64,000 nt of DNA from Dugong dugon (GCA_030035585.1 CM057477.1:62725447-62789446); one strand, 5' to 3'; positions 1-11,488 are shown, counted from the stretch's first letter. Program-made: numbers and translations. Notes: generated by a model not told the origin, from the letters alone.

Positions 1-530
1 ATTAGTCCAAAGGACTAATGGACCACAACTACCACAACCTCTACACAGACTGAGGCCAGCACAACTAGGTGTGCCTGGTTACCACCACTGACTTCTCTGA
101 CAGGGATCACAATAGAGGGTCCCGGACAGAGCTGGAGAAAAGTGTAGAACAAAACTCTAACTCACAAAAAAAAAAAAAAAAGACCAGACTTGCTGGTCTG
201 ACGGAGACTAGAGAAACCCCGAGAGTATGGCCCCTAGATACCCTTTTAACTCAGTAACAAAGTCACTCCTGAGGTTCACCCTTCAGCCAGAGATTAGACA
301 GGCCCATAAAACAAAATGAGACTAAATGGGTACACCAGCCTAGGGACAAGGATGAGAAGACAGGAAGGGATAGGAACACTGGTAATGGGGAACCCAAGGT
401 TGAGGAGAGAATATTGACATGTCATGGGGTTAGCAACCAATGTCACAGAACAATATATATATATATTAATTATTTAATGAGAAACTAGTTTGTTCTGTAA
501 ACCTTCATCTAAAGTATAATAAAAAAATTC
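1..530 (+). repeat. L1 3' UTR fragment
   Basis: Closely matches 44580-45150 (plus) and the reverse complement of 17580-18110, the 3' UTR of the large L1 in this window. All contain the same anchors, including the 'AGTCCAAAGGACTAATGG' start and the paired 'GACCAGACTTGCTGGTCTGA' palindrome region. It ends in an A-rich tail near 518-530. The part upstream of position 1 is cut by the window edge. The short reading frames here are not genes. Confidence 0.8.
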
Positions 531-1640
531 TTTTTTTTTTAAATTGCCAATCCTTGCCTTACATGCATTTTTTTATTGTTGTAAGAATATATATAACAAA
601 ATTTGGCCAATTCAACAATTTTTTACATGTATAATTCGGTGCCATTGATTGTGTTCATCACGTTGTACAACCGTCACCACTATCCATTTCCAAACCATTC
701 CACCATCAGTAACATAAACTCAGTGCCCTCAAAGCAATTACTCCTTCTTTCCCCTTCCCTCCCACTTCTAGTAACCACTAATAAGCTTTAATCTCTATAC
801 ATTTGCCTATTTTATATAAGTGGGATCACACAATATTTGTCCTTTGGTGTCTAACTTATTTTACTCAGCATAATGTTTTCAAGATTCATTCATGTTGTAG
901 CAGGTATCAGGACTTCGTTTCTCTTTATGACTAAGTAATATTCCATGAAAGCAGCAGTCCAGAAATCAAACAACGTATTGTATTGGGCAAATCCGCTGCA
1001 AAAGAACTCTTTAAAGTGTTAAAAAGTAAACGTCACTTTGAGGACTAAGGTGCGCCTGAACCAAGCCATGACATTTTCAGTCGCCTCATATGCACGTGAA
1101 AGCTGGACAATGAATAAGGAAGACCAAAGAAGAATTGACGCCTTTGAATTATGGTGTTGGCAAAGAATATTGAATATACCGTGGACTGCCAGAAGAACAA
1201 ACAAATCTGTCTTGGAAGAAGTATAACCAGAATGCTCCTTAGAAGCAGGGATGGCAAGACTTGGTCTCATGTACTTTGGACATGTTATCAGGAGGGATCA
1301 GTCCCTGGAGAAAGATGTCATGCTTGGTAAAGTAGAGGGTCAGCAAAATAGAGGAAGACACCCAAGAAGATGGATTGATAACAGTGGCTGCAACAATGGA
1401 CTCAAGCATAACAAGAATTGTGAGGATGGTGTGCAAGACCAGGCAGTTTTTCATTCTGTTGTAGATAGGGTCACTATGAGGCAGAACTAACAGTACCTAA
1501 TAACAACAACAACAATATTCCACTGTATGTATGTACCACGTTTTGTTTATCTGTTCATCTGTTGATGGACATTTAGGTTGTTTCCACATTTTGCCTATTG
1601 TGAATAATACTTCAATGAACATTGGTGTACTGACCATATG
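531..1640 (-). repeat. L1 3' end (end of ORF2 and 3' UTR), split by an RTE
   Basis: The T-rich start at 531 and the text at 560-936 and 1523-1640 read on the minus strand as the end of L1 ORF2 and its 3' UTR, very like 28573-29030. The element is interrupted at 946-1513 by an RTE fragment. The L1 text resumes exactly after the interruption. Confidence 0.8.
946..1513 (+). mobile_element. RTE-class LINE, 3' fragment
   Basis: Matches the end of the RTE at 29930-31264 (for example the shared 'ATTGAATATACC' and 'AAAGTAGAGGGTCAGC' text) and ends in a (CAA)n tail at 1500-1513. It is flanked by a 9-bp direct repeat AATATTCCA at 937-945 and 1514-1522, so this is a 5'-truncated retrotransposition into an L1. 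Reading frames at 1038-1226 and 1251-1490 are degraded C-terminal RTE coding sequence. Confidence 0.85.
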
Positions 1641-1689
1641 AATTATCATCCAAGCCAGGGAGGAGGTACTATTGATAATCATACCACCA

Positions 1690-2400
1690 TGCCAGGCATA
1701 AACTGGGACTTCTTGATGTGAGGTAAAGAATTACTTTACCTCAAGTAATTTGGCCTTTGTCCTTGGTTCCTAACAGATAACTCTAAACCCTTGGAATTTC
1801 CTGAGCATTTAAAGTGCCTTTGTTTCCTAGACCTCTAGAGCACACCTGAGGTTTTGTGTTAATGGGTGGGGGCTGGCCTGGCCAGAAAGATCGCCACATG
1901 GCCTGGTATCAACTGACCTCAGGGGAGAGAAGGCATCTGATCCAATCAATCATGACTACGTAATGAAGCCAATAAAAGCCCTGGACATGGAAGCTCCATG
2001 GGCTTCCTGGTTGGTGAAAGACATCCATGCACCTGGGAGGGTTATGCATCCTTTGGGACATGGAAGTTCCATGCTGGGCACCCTCCCAAACCTCATCCTA
2101 TGCTTCTCTTTGTATCTTTTTTGCTATAATAAAAGTGTAATTTTAAGTATAGCACTTTCTTTGAGTCCTCTGAGTTGTTCCAGTGAATTATCAAACCCAT
2201 AGGAGTAGTAAGGGCCATCAGGTCAGACGTGAGGGGCTGGGAACCCCTGATCTTATGGCTGGCATCCTGAAGGGGTAGAGGGAACCCCCAAATTTGTAGC
2301 CAATAGGTCAGAAGTTTGGGGTGTCAGGTGGATTTCCCAAACTTGCAGCCAGCATCTGCCTATTTGGCAGTCCGAAGGATGGTATCCTTTTAACTTGTGA
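1690..2400 (+). repeat. LTR-like endogenous retrovirus remnant (family uncertain)
   Basis: The layout is LTR-like. A block at about 1955-2110 ('TAATGAAGCCAATAAAAGCC' at 1961-1980) precedes a T-rich stretch and an AATAAAA signal at 2128-2134. After this come repeats of a 'GGAACCCCCAAATTTGTAGCC'-type phrase around 2250-2360. I see no internal retroviral genes. It could be a solo LTR of an old mammalian ERV; the ends are approximate. Confidence 0.45.
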
Positions 2401-3210
2401 GATCTGACCTACCTCTGGGTGGCTAGAGTCAGAGAAGTGCTGCATGGTCAGCTGGTATCAGAACTGAGCAGAGAAGTAAAAAGTGGGGATTTTTTATATC
2501 TTCATAGACAGAAAGTGGGATTCTGAGATTCCCAGACAAGGCACAGTTGGTGTCATAAGTGGGATTTTCTAGAACACACCTGGGTAAATCAGGGCATATA
2601 GTCAACCTAGCCTTAGGTAGATGCACAGACCCTCATCTAAAGAAATGCTGGATTAGGTCAGAAAGGTTTGTGTTTCCATGAACCCATTCTGCATTGCATA
2701 GGGCAGTCTCTCCTAAGAAGAAATTTCAAATTTAAATAATAAAAGTGATACAGGTAGTTGATCTGCCTTGGTAGAGCTGTGAAGAGATCTTTAGGGAGGA
2801 ACACAAAGGATACTGATTTTATCAGTGCGATGGTGTGAGTGGGGAATCAGAGTGGGAGGTGGGACCAGAGTCAAAGCAAAGTTCAGTGAGAGTGAGGGGC
2901 AGTCACATTCTTTCTGTGAAGTAACATGTTCAAAATGCCATCAGTCAAACCAGACTGTAGCACTAACATCTTAAAAGTCCCCAGTACACAAACTGTTCAC
3001 AAAGACTTCTATTTTATGTTACTTTTATTAATACAAAAGTTAAATATTGTAGGGACATAATGAATAGAGCTCTGGGAGAGAAGTCCAAATGAGTGTTTTA
3101 CAACTGGCAATGAGATTTTTATAACCCACCCATTTATTCTTGGTGGGAGAAGAATGGAGGTAGAATATGGGTGAGGGAGAAGATAAGTTACTGATAAGAA
3201 GAAGAGACCA
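2401..3210. other. No gene seen
   Basis: No splice-supported coding sequence or recognisable repeat. The 65-69-residue open frames lack family features. Confidence 0.5.
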
Positions 3211-3584
3211 TCACGCATCTGTCAGTTTGTCATACTGCGGTGACTTGCATGTTGCTATGTGCTGGAATCTATGCCACAGTATTTCAAATACCAGCAGGGT
3301 CACCCATGGTGGACAGGCTTCAGCAGAGCTTCCAGACAAAGACAGACAAGGAAGAAAGGCCTGGCTATCTACTTCCAAAAATCAGCCAGTGAAAACCCTA
3401 TGGATCACAGAATATTGTCTGAGACTTTGACCCGCTTATTTGGATGCCTCATCAGGCGAGACTGATTGTTGGAGAAGGACTTGTCAACAATCATGAAGAT
3501 GGCACAGGACTGGGGCAACATTTTGTTCCATTATACATGGGGTCAGCATGAGTCAGAGCCAACTCAACAGCAACAAGAAAAAAG
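3211..3584 (+). mobile_element. Non-autonomous RTE-tailed retroelement
   Basis: Shares its body with the minus-strand copies at 12266-12671, 16272-16688 and 48090-48455 (phrases 'TATTTCAAATACCAGCAGGG' and 'GAAGAAAGGCCTGG'). Its tail ('GATGGCACAGGAC...CAACAGCAACAAG', 3508-3584) matches the 3' end of the RTE at 31176-31264. It has no coding capacity and was presumably moved by RTE machinery. Confidence 0.75.
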
Positions 3585-3712
3585 CAAAACAAAGAAAGCA
3601 TAGTCATCACCTAATATTTGCTGCAAAATAATTTTGAAGCATTTTATAATCTTTGCACACTTTGCAGACATTTCCTTTTTCAGTCTTCTCATTTGGTAGG
3701 TTTTACTCACAA

Positions 3713-3926
3713 CTAACACTTACGGCGCACTTCTGCGTGCCAGAACTATTCAGGACTTATGTTATTAACTTGTTGAATCTGCACCAGATGTCCCCCGGGT
3801 GAGTGCTATAATTATCCCTACCTTACAGATGGGGAAACTGAATTGCTAGTAAATAGGTGAGCTGGGATTCAACCCCAAGCTGGCTGGTTCCAGAATCGGT
3901 GCTGTTTGCCACTGCACTGCTTCTTA
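3713..3926 (-). repeat. MIR SINE
   Basis: The reverse complement follows the MIR layout: tRNA-like head ('GGATTCAACCC' on the plus strand, about 3868-3878), the 'CAGATGGGGAAACTGA' core (3827-3842), and a 'CACTTACGGCGCACTTCTG' end. Old and diverged. Confidence 0.75.
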
Positions 3927-4129
3927 AAAAGGACATGGCCCTGCTGATATAAAGAGCTGATTTTCTTCTTGTTGTTGTTCTCACTGCTATTTATTCAAGG
4001 CATAGAACAGTGCCTGCAGCTCAGTAACTATTCATGAAATGGATGAATGAATGGACAAATGAACGAATGAATAGCTCCTTGGTGAGTACATAATGTCTGC
4101 AGGGCAGAAGAGAATTTGCCTGTAGAAGG

Positions 4130-4335
4130 CAGAACAGAATCACGGGAACAGCACAGGACCAGAAATCAAGGCCCTGGGTCCTCAGCCTGACTGCTGCCCA
4201 CGACTTTGCTTCTCTGGGCTTTGATTTCTTCGTCAGTACGCTTGAAGATGTCTTGCCCCTCCCACATCACAGGGCTGTTGTGGGAAGCAAATGTTATGAT
4301 GTATGTGGCATTGCTTTGAAAAAAACTGTACAGTG
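4130..4335 (+). repeat. MIR SINE
   Basis: Diverged MIR in sense orientation: 'GGCCCTGGGTCCTCAGCCTGACTGCTGCC', then 'TCTCTGGGCTTTGATTTCTTCGTC', 'CACAGGGCTGTTGTGGGA' and 'AAACTGTACAGTGCTATACAGA'. An AT-rich run (4345-4415) follows. Confidence 0.65.
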
Positions 4336-4831
4336 CTATACAGATTATATATAATTATATATACACGGTTACACTATATATATAATCATTGTCGGCAATC
4401 ATAATATAATAATTGCTACTCAGGACAGGTGGAGAACGACACAGAGAAAAACGTTGCTTCATATTCAAAATCCTACCTCTGCAGGGGCCCTAACACAGAA
4501 CAACAGGCTCTCATGCCCAGAAGGGAGAGTGTGGCTGGGTCAACCCAATCCATCCCAGCTAATGGAGAAAGAATGCAAAGGGCACACGCTGATGTCGGTG
4601 CCATGGTTTTATATGTTGTTGTTCTTACTAGTAATTTCTGAAGGTGGAGCTTAGGTGAGATTCAAAATTAAACTGGGCTGTGGAGGACCGTTGGTACCTA
4701 TTAGAAGGCTGACTGACTGCCCATGTAATTCTGATTATATCTTTGTTATCTTCAAACCTCCTATTGTTATCCCTGAAGAGGACGGAGATAGGATTTGCAG
4801 TCAATTCCCACAGCGCTAGAGACTCAAAACA

Positions 4832-4953
4832 GATGGGGAAAGAAGGAACGAGGGAGAAAGGGAGAGACAGGAAAGGAAGAAGGGAGGGAGGAACAGAAGG
4901 ACCGAGAGAAGAAGAGGGACAGAGGGAGGGAAGGAAGGAGGAAGGGAAGGAGG
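4832..4953. repeat. Purine-rich (GGAA/GGGA) low-complexity tract
   Basis: Almost pure A/G on the plus strand for about 120 bp, with repeated AGGGAGGAA-type units. It creates long lysine/glutamate/arginine-rich frames on the plus strand and serine/proline-rich frames on the minus strand, which are composition artefacts. Confidence 0.85.
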
Positions 4954-5627
4954 GTTTTGCTGACATTGCAGTAATTCACTTGGTCATTCACAGGAAATTG
5001 CCAGGCATATTTTGCCTCGGCCAGGTTACAGGGAGGGTCCAGCATGTTACACATCCCGCAACTTCCATCCCCACTCTCAGGACCACAACTCAAGGAGAAA
5101 TGTTTTTAGATAGGAATGGCAGAAACTTGTCCAGTTCCAAGACCGTCTATTGTTTCTGTATGGGAAAAGGTCTTATTTTTTCCCTGTTTTTCACCTTGTA
5201 TTATCGTTTTGATAAACCATTTTCAGACTGGATAAGCTTAGGGATGATGGGTAACAGGTGAGAATAGAATAAAGGCACATTTCTGGTGACAAGGCATGAA
5301 CAGGAGGATTGTGGGAGCAAGACTCACACACAGCAAAAGGGCTCTCGATGGTTTGGAACAGGTGTGTCTCCGGAACTCAGGAAGAGCAGAGAGCCAGGCG
5401 GGCTGGGTGCCGCCGCCCCTTCCTGAACTCCCAGGAAGCCAAGCACAGGCTCCTAAAGGCCGCAGGGCCACAGGTCACTTTGTGGGGCAGAGCGGCACCC
5501 TGCATTCTTGGCCCACTCCCTTTCACACTAGCGCCTGGCACACCATCTAATTCGCCTCATGAGGAAGTCAGGGTGGCTTCCAGAACACACAGTGACTTTC
5601 GATATGACAGTGACACAGACCAACCAG
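4954..5627. other. No gene seen
   Basis: Moderately GC-rich unique-looking sequence. Overlapping open frames on both strands at 5238-5644 have no recognisable domains or splice support. Confidence 0.5.
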
Positions 5628-5832
5628 CAACCAGTTGCTATTGAGTCAATTCCGACTCATGGTGACCTCATGTGTATCATAGTAGAACTGTGCTCCATAG
5701 GGTTTTCAGTGACTAAATTTTTGGAAGCAGGTCATCAGGCCTTTCTTCTGAGGCGCCTCTGAGTGGACTCAAAACTTCAACCTTTCGGTTAGCAGCCGAG
5801 TACATTAACTATTTGTACCACCCAGGGACTCC
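5628..5832 (-). mobile_element. AfroSINE-type SINE
   Basis: The minus strand begins with the tRNA-like head (ending at 5832 'CCCAGGGACTCC') and ends with the 'CAGTTGCTATTGAGTCAATTC' tail. It contains the diagnostic block at 5690-5730 ('CTCCATAGGGTTTTCAGTG'). Confidence 0.85.
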
Positions 5833-6735
5833 AGGAACACAGTATCTGTGTTTTAGAAGTAGGTCTATCAAGCTGGCGTTTGTACTCTCTTCCGGAAAGT
5901 AAAAGGAGGAAGAGAGGCTGGTGACACTGTTCCATGCTCTACATATGGGAACACTAAGGTGTTTCAGCCGGTAGGAAAACCTGTCATTTGCTCTCTGCTG
6001 ATACAGCGGGAGATGCTGCCTGGCTGTTTCTTTCTGTTTTCCAGCAAGAGCTGCAAATAAGCGATGGATGGCCGGGAAGCAGGCGTGCTTCCCCCATGAA
6101 GGCCATTCACTGCCAGAAGTCACCAAACCTGTATTTCAAGGGACATTTCTCCACTCTCCATCTCCCAGATGGACCTGGAGCCCTGAACAGGGACCCGGGC
6201 CTGGCTCTTTGAAAGATGCTGATCCCTTTCCCTGTAAGGGAGACAAGTGAGTTCCTCTGTCCATGTTCTCATAGCAGGGCTGCTACTTGAGAGCGTCGTT
6301 TATTTGTGTTGGGAAAGGTTCCTGCTGCTTTCCAACCTGACCCACCTCCCTCAGGACTGATGGGAAAAGTGCTGATGTAATAATACAGTTTGGGTGTGCT
6401 GCCGCTTGCCACGGGCCAGGGGAAGCCAGCACACGGCCTTCTCTGGGCACAGCTACGGCGAGTGAGGAGGCCTAGGCGCAGAGGCCAGGCCAGAGGACCC
6501 GTGGCTTAAAATGGTCTAAGTCTTCACAGCAGGGGCTCAGGCTTTTCTCTCGGAAGCCACCCTTGACGACATCCTTACGGGGTGTCAGCATGTCTCTTTC
6601 TACCTTTGTCTGTCTGCCCCCCATCCCCATCCCATTTCCCAAGGAGCAACAATTGCTGTTCTATATCTGACAAGGCTACTGATTCTTTGCTTTGAAATGC
6701 GAAATAGGCCCAGGCCTGAGTGTTTAATACCATTA
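5833..6735. other. No gene seen
   Basis: Unique-looking, GC-moderate sequence. Short open frames overlap on both strands without family features. The frame at 6575-6853 partly reads through the adjacent SINE. Confidence 0.5.
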
Positions 6736-6742
6736 CCTCTTC

Positions 6743-6945
6743 AAACCAAAAAACACAAACCCATGAATCCGACTCACAGTGATCTTGTAGGATGGAGTAG
6801 AACTGCCCCATAGGGCTTCCAAGGCTGCAATCTTTACAGAAGCAGATTGCCACATCTTTATTCCACAGAGCGTTTAGGGGGTTCGAACCGCTGACCTTTC
6901 TTTTAGGGCAGCCGCCAAGCGCTTAACCACTGCACCATCTTTGCC
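6743..6945 (-). mobile_element. AfroSINE-type SINE with target-site duplication
   Basis: The reverse complement carries the A-box/B-box head (plus-strand 'GGTTCGAACC' at about 6880-6889) and the RTE-like tail. It is flanked by a perfect 9-bp repeat CCTCTTCAA at 6736-6744 and 6944-6952. Confidence 0.9.
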
Positions 6946-7151
6946 TCTTCAAGCTTCATAAGTTGTTCGCATAAGTGGGTTTGCTGACAGCTTCTCCCAC
7001 TCAGCACCGCGCTTGGCTGACCAGCATCCTGTCCTTCCCCAGGCGGGGTTAGCTCCGGCATTCTCTTCCTGAAGAAGCCTGTTGCCCTTTCCCTCTCCCT
7101 GGTGCTGCTTAATGCTAGCTCTTCTCCTGCAGCCTGAGACAGTCCCAGGGT

Positions 7152-7349
7152 AACCCAAATGGTGAAGTACTCAACTACTAACTGACAGGCTGGTGGTTTG
7201 AACCCACCCAGAGGTGCTGCAGAAGAAAGGCCTGGTGATCTGCCTCTAAAAGGTCACAGCCTTGAAAACCCTACGGAGCACAGTTCTACTCTGCACATAT
7301 GGAGTTACCATGAGTTGGAATCTCCTTAATGGCAGCTGGTTTGGTTTGT
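7152..7349 (+). mobile_element. AfroSINE-type SINE, diverged
   Basis: Sense copy: 'ACTAACTGACAGGCTGGTGGTTTGAACCC' head remnant, 'GAAGAAAGGCCTGGTGATCTGC', 'GAGCACAGTTCTACTCTG' and a tail ending 'GGCAGCTGGTTTGGTTT'. Confidence 0.8.
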
Positions 7350-7854
7350 ATTTTTTGCAGTCTGAGCGCATGGGGCAAATGCAAGCCGTTATTTGCTTTG
7401 GTTGTTTGCTTTTCTTAGCTGTGTGCAAAGGTGCAGAAGAAGCATAGCTGGTGCAGCCACCGTCGGCACAAGGGATGAAGACGGTTCTGGGGACCACAGT
7501 GTACCTGAGCCAATCAGCCCAGCAGCCTGCCTCTGGGGCAGGAGCCCTCCAGCAGGCCTTTTGTCAGTCTTCATTTAGAAACAAGAAAGAAAATGCATTT
7601 TTAAAAATGTTAACAGAAAAATCTCCCTGTAGTAGCCTGGATTGTAAGTCAATGCAGACAACTTGGGGTTCCACAGAATGTGTCCCTTCATGGCCATCAC
7701 ACATGGAGGACTTCTGTAAGACACAGCTAGCTCCCTGTTAGTCTCAGGCCCAGGACCCATCCCTGGCCAGGGGGCCATAGGCCATTTGGGATACACCTTT
7801 ATGTAGTCCAATACATCTGAGGAGCAGTTCCCCTCCTAAAACCCCAGTGATGTA

Positions 7855-8205
7855 TGTTGTTGTTTTTTGCTGCCCTTGAGTCGGCCCCTGACTCATGGGG
7901 ACCCGATGCTCAACACAGCGAAAGTTGCCCTGTCCTGTCCCATCACCATGATGGGCTGGCGATGGGACCGTTGTGACCCATAGGGTTTTCACTGGCTGAT
8001 TTTTGGAAGTAGACCACCAGGCTTTCTTCCTAGTCCATCGTAGTCTGGTAGCCCTGCCGAAACTGGTTCAGCATCATAGCAACACACCAGCCTCCACTGA
8101 CAGATGGGTGGTAGCTGCACATGAGGTGCATTGGCCGGGAATCGAACCCAGGTCTCAGCATGGAAGGCGTGAAGTCTACCACTGAACCACCACTGCCCTT
8201 ACAAA
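7855..8205 (-). mobile_element. tRNA-Gly-headed SINE with RTE-like tail
   Basis: The minus strand starts at about 8199 with a head very close to a tRNA-Gly gene: A box TGGTTCAGTGG and B box GGTTCGATTCC, then CCGGCCAATGCAC. The body is shared with 36007-36350 and 25444-25664, and the tail at 7855-7990 resembles the RTE 3' end. A 7-bp direct repeat TGATGTA flanks it (7848-7854, 8206-8212). Inside a SINE this is not a tRNA gene. Confidence 0.85.
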
Positions 8206-8527
8206 TGATGTACAGGGCTGGGAGGGCTAAGGCACAGGAGCATGGCTCCCCAGGAGGGGAGGCCTCCCACCCCGAGGTGTTCACCGTTGGGGAGTTCAGA
8301 CTCCCTGGGACCTAGAAGGCTGTGGCCAGAGGGATTCTGTAACCACGGAGCACTGAGGTGCTTCAGAGAACCCAGGGAAGTATTTTCCTTCATACGATGG
8401 AGGCTGTTATTTAAATTTCATAATACAACAGGGAAGAACCGTGAAGATGACTAGCTTTATGGGCGAATAATCAGACAAGGGAGCTCTTCTCGAGTCTGCC
8501 TTTTTGTTAAATTGCTGGGGTTTCAAG

Positions 8528-8648
8528 AACTGAGTTCCTCCTCCCCACCTCCCACCCCCCTCTCTTCTCATTCCCCTTCTTATCTCTCATTGTCTCTCTG
8601 TCTCTATTCTCCCTGAATCTACCTCTCTACTTCTCTCTCTCTGCCTCT
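8528..8648. repeat. Pyrimidine-rich (CT) tract
   Basis: About 120 bp of CTCT/CCTC-rich low-complexity sequence on the plus strand, followed at about 8650-8720 by a short MIR-like remnant on the minus strand. Confidence 0.8.
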
Positions 8649-8802
8649 ATAATAATAACTAGCGCCAGGTACTGTTCCAAGCACTCGTCAGATTTCAGAT
8701 CCTTTAACCCCCAAAGCTGTATGAGGAAGGTTCCATCTGTTACTCTGCATCACGTTCTTCCTCTCTTGCTGCCTGTGTCTCTGTCTCTTTGTGTTTCTCT
8801 CT

Positions 8803-8834
8803 GTCCTCACACACGCACGCACACACACACACAG
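8803..8834. repeat. Short (CA)n microsatellite
   Basis: Imperfect run of CACACG/CACACA units on the plus strand. Confidence 0.85.
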
Positions 8835-9744
8835 CCCAGCCCTTGGGTCTCTCTCCACCTCTCTCACACACAGCCTAGTCCACAGTCGGTCAATAAGAAG
8901 CAGATCATCTCCTCAGGGAGGAACAGCCTCAGAGCGTGAAGAACCTCATCAAGTGCCCTCTTGCTGAGCTACCCAGCTGTTCAGCTGAGCGACCTCGGGC
9001 CTGGGAGGCCCTGAGGTGCCGCCTACTGAGACAGCCCTGACTTTGATTAAAGCCCATGAGAAAGAGCAACTGTGCCTCTGCTGCCCTCCCAGCGGGGCTG
9101 CCTCGCCCCAGGGCCCATTCTCAGCACAGGCAGGCTCTGGGGTGAGGGTCTGTCCTCTCTTCTGTCCTTGGCACCCCTCTGACCTTGGAGGTGAGGGACA
9201 GAGACAGGCAGAGGAGAAGGGAAAACCCAAAAGAAACCGATTTCCCCAGCCTTTGCCTCTTCTGGCGGCAGGGCACGGGGCAGCGGGCCGAATAGAGAAT
9301 TGCGAAGCCCGAGTTCTTATCCTGGCCTCGCCACCAACTACATCTTGGCATCTGGCAGGTCATTTACATTCTGTAGGTCTCCACTTCTCCCACAAGGGTT
9401 GGACTATATCAGGTTTTTTTAGGGGCAGTGGGTGCCCTTGGTTCAGACAAAATCACAAAGAAGCCCAATATGTAAAAATCCATGAAGGGACGGGGAGCAG
9501 GGAAGGCTCGGTCCCAAACACGGCTCACCCTCCTCTCTGCAACGGCCCTTTCCAGATTTGCTTATTTACCAGCTCCCATGGAGTGCAGACTATGCACCTT
9601 TGTAGGCACCAGGGTGCAGGAGTGTTGAACACCGGCTCCCTGCCCACCAGGAGCTTACAGTCCAGGGGAGGGGGAGGTGGAAACATCAATGTAGTATTCC
9701 AAAACTAGTGGTGTCATTAACAAGTGGCCACGTATAAAGCACTC
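8835..9744. other. No gene supported
   Basis: Relatively GC-rich single-copy-looking sequence. It holds a 230-residue open frame at 9016-9708 (plus) and overlapping minus-strand frames. The frame has skewed composition (Pro, Gly, Ser, Cys), no recognisable domain, and no promoter or poly(A) signal fitted to it. I treat it as a chance frame. Confidence 0.45.
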
Positions 9745-10512
9745 AAGGAAAAAGTGATCTAAAACAGTCTGGCAGTGCCTCAAAAAGTTAAACATAGAGC
9801 TACCATACCAAAAAACAACAACCAAACCCACTGCTGTCTAGTCGATTCCAACTCATAGCAACCCTGGAGGACAGAGTAGAACTGCCCCGTAGGGTTTCCG
9901 AGGAGCACCTGGTGGTTTTGAACTGCTGACCTTTCAGTTAGCAGCCTAACACTTAACAACTGCACCATTAATCCCACTCCTAGGAATATACCCAAAAGAT
10001 TTGAAGGCAAGGACTCAATACGTGTACACCAATGTTCACTGCACCATTATTCACAATAGCCAAAAGGTGGAAACATCCTAAATGTCCATCAACAGATGAA
10101 TGAATCAACAAAATGTATTCTGTACACACAAGACTTACTTTGCCAAAAAGAAATGAAGTCCTGATATGTGCTACAACATGGATGAATTTTGGACACTTCA
10201 TGCTAAGTGAAATAAGTCAGACAGAAAGACAAATGTTGTATGGCCCCATTTACATGAAACATCTAGAACAGGCAAGTGCATAGAGAGCAAAGTTTATTAG
10301 TGGTTACCCTGGGTAGGTGGACGGGGGAAAGGGGAGCTCACTACTTAAGAGACACTGAGTTTCTGTTTATGGTGGTAGAATAATTTGGAAAAGGATGGTA
10401 GTGAAGTTTGCACAACATGATGACGGTGACCAACGTCACTGAATCCTACGTGTAAAGATTGTTGAACTGGCAAATGTTTGTTATGTATAGTTTTGACCAC
10501 AATGAAAAAAAA
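9745..10512 (+). repeat. L1 3' end, with a SINE inside
   Basis: Contains the standard L1 ORF2 end ('CCCACTCCTAGGAATATACCC' around 9973, 'TTCACAATAGCCAAAAGGTGG' around 10049) and the 3' UTR to the poly(A)-like end at 10500-10512. A SINE at 9808-9967 interrupts it. Confidence 0.85.
9808..9967 (-). mobile_element. AfroSINE-type SINE
   Basis: The plus strand reads tail first: 'CCAAACCCACTGCTGTCTAGTCG', then 'AGAGTAGAACTGCCCCGTAGG', then the head complement 'GAACTGCTGACCTTTCAGTTAGC' and 'CACTTAACAACTGCACCA'. It lies inside L1 3' end sequence. Confidence 0.9.
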
Positions 10513-10669
10513 GCAGTCCAAAATTGTTGAGTCTCTGTGTCCAAAAGATGGCCAAGGCTTTGCCGCAGGCTGGGGTGGAGAAGGACGGGGGAAGCTGCTC
10601 GGACTGCTATGGTCGGAGGCCCTAGGCCTGCTTTGTTCTGGGCACAGGGAGTCTTTCTCGTGGTCGCAA

Positions 10670-11105
10670 GGTTTTTGCATGTACTTTGCCCTTCACCCAG
10701 GATGCTTTTCCCACTAGATAATTCCATGGCTCAAATCCAGTCACATCTCTCCTCAAATGTTACTTCCTCAGAAAGCATTCCCTGCCATCACTAAATGTAA
10801 TAATGCTTACATGCACACTTGTGTGCATACACGTGCGCGCACACCTGCACACACGCAGAGGCACACATCCTGGAACACTGTGCTCCCTGAATTTATTTTC
10901 TGCATGGCACTTACCGCCATTTCTTTTTCGGTCTGTATATATATACACACATTCTTTCTTTGTTTCTTTTCTGATTCCCCTGCTAGAACAGAAGCTTCAA
11001 GAAGGCAGGGACTGTTTTGTCCACTGCTGTCTCCCCTGTCCCTGGCATCTCACAGTTGCTAATATGAATATATTTGAAAGAATAACAAATAAACAAGTGA
11101 ATGAA
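10670..11105 (+). repeat. L2 LINE 3' end
   Basis: Diagnostic L2 phrases in order: 'CTCCTCAAATGTTACTTCCTCAG' (10750), 'GAAGCTTCAAGAAGGCAGGGAC' (10991), 'TCCCCTGTCCCTGGCATC', ending in 'GAATATATTTGAAAGAATAA'. A GT/AC-rich stretch (10810-10870) is embedded. Confidence 0.75.
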
Positions 11106-11488
11106 TGGCCTGCAGAGCTCACCAAGGCTCCACCTTGGCGTCTAACGTCCCATCTGGTCGTACGTGCCCCCCTCTCCTACGCTTGTCTTTTTTGCCTTAA
11201 AACTCTCAAGAGCCTTGTAGGGACGGGGTACCTGGCTGAAGACAGGATTTGAGGATTTCATTCAGAACCACAGCCAAATAATACTATTACCAGCTTCTGC
11301 TCTCTCAACCGGGCTTAGCAGTTTAGGTACCAGGAAAGTAAAAGACGGTACGTTAGGAGGGGCGTTTCCATTGTAGAGAACCTGTAACTCCGTTTTTAAA
11401 ATAGATTCATACAGTTTTGGAGATGGAGAGGAGCACAGACAGCCAAGTTTGAAGCAATTTTCGTGAATTACATGGCCCTGGGTGACAT
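11106..11488. other. No gene seen
   Basis: Unique-looking sequence with no open frame or repeat that I can name. Confidence 0.5.

Noticed and set aside
4743-5261. 172-residue Lys/Glu/Arg-rich frame
   Set aside because: It is created by the purine-rich simple repeat at 4832-4953.
8125-8199. tRNA-Gly gene on the minus strand
   Set aside because: The A and B boxes are good, but the sequence runs straight into a SINE body and RTE-like tail, has target duplications, has an acceptor mismatch, and recurs at three other places with the same body.
9016-9708. Possible novel 230-residue protein gene
   Set aside because: Skewed composition, overlapping frames on the other strand, no domain, no promoter or poly(A) signal. 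Kept only as a low-interest finding.
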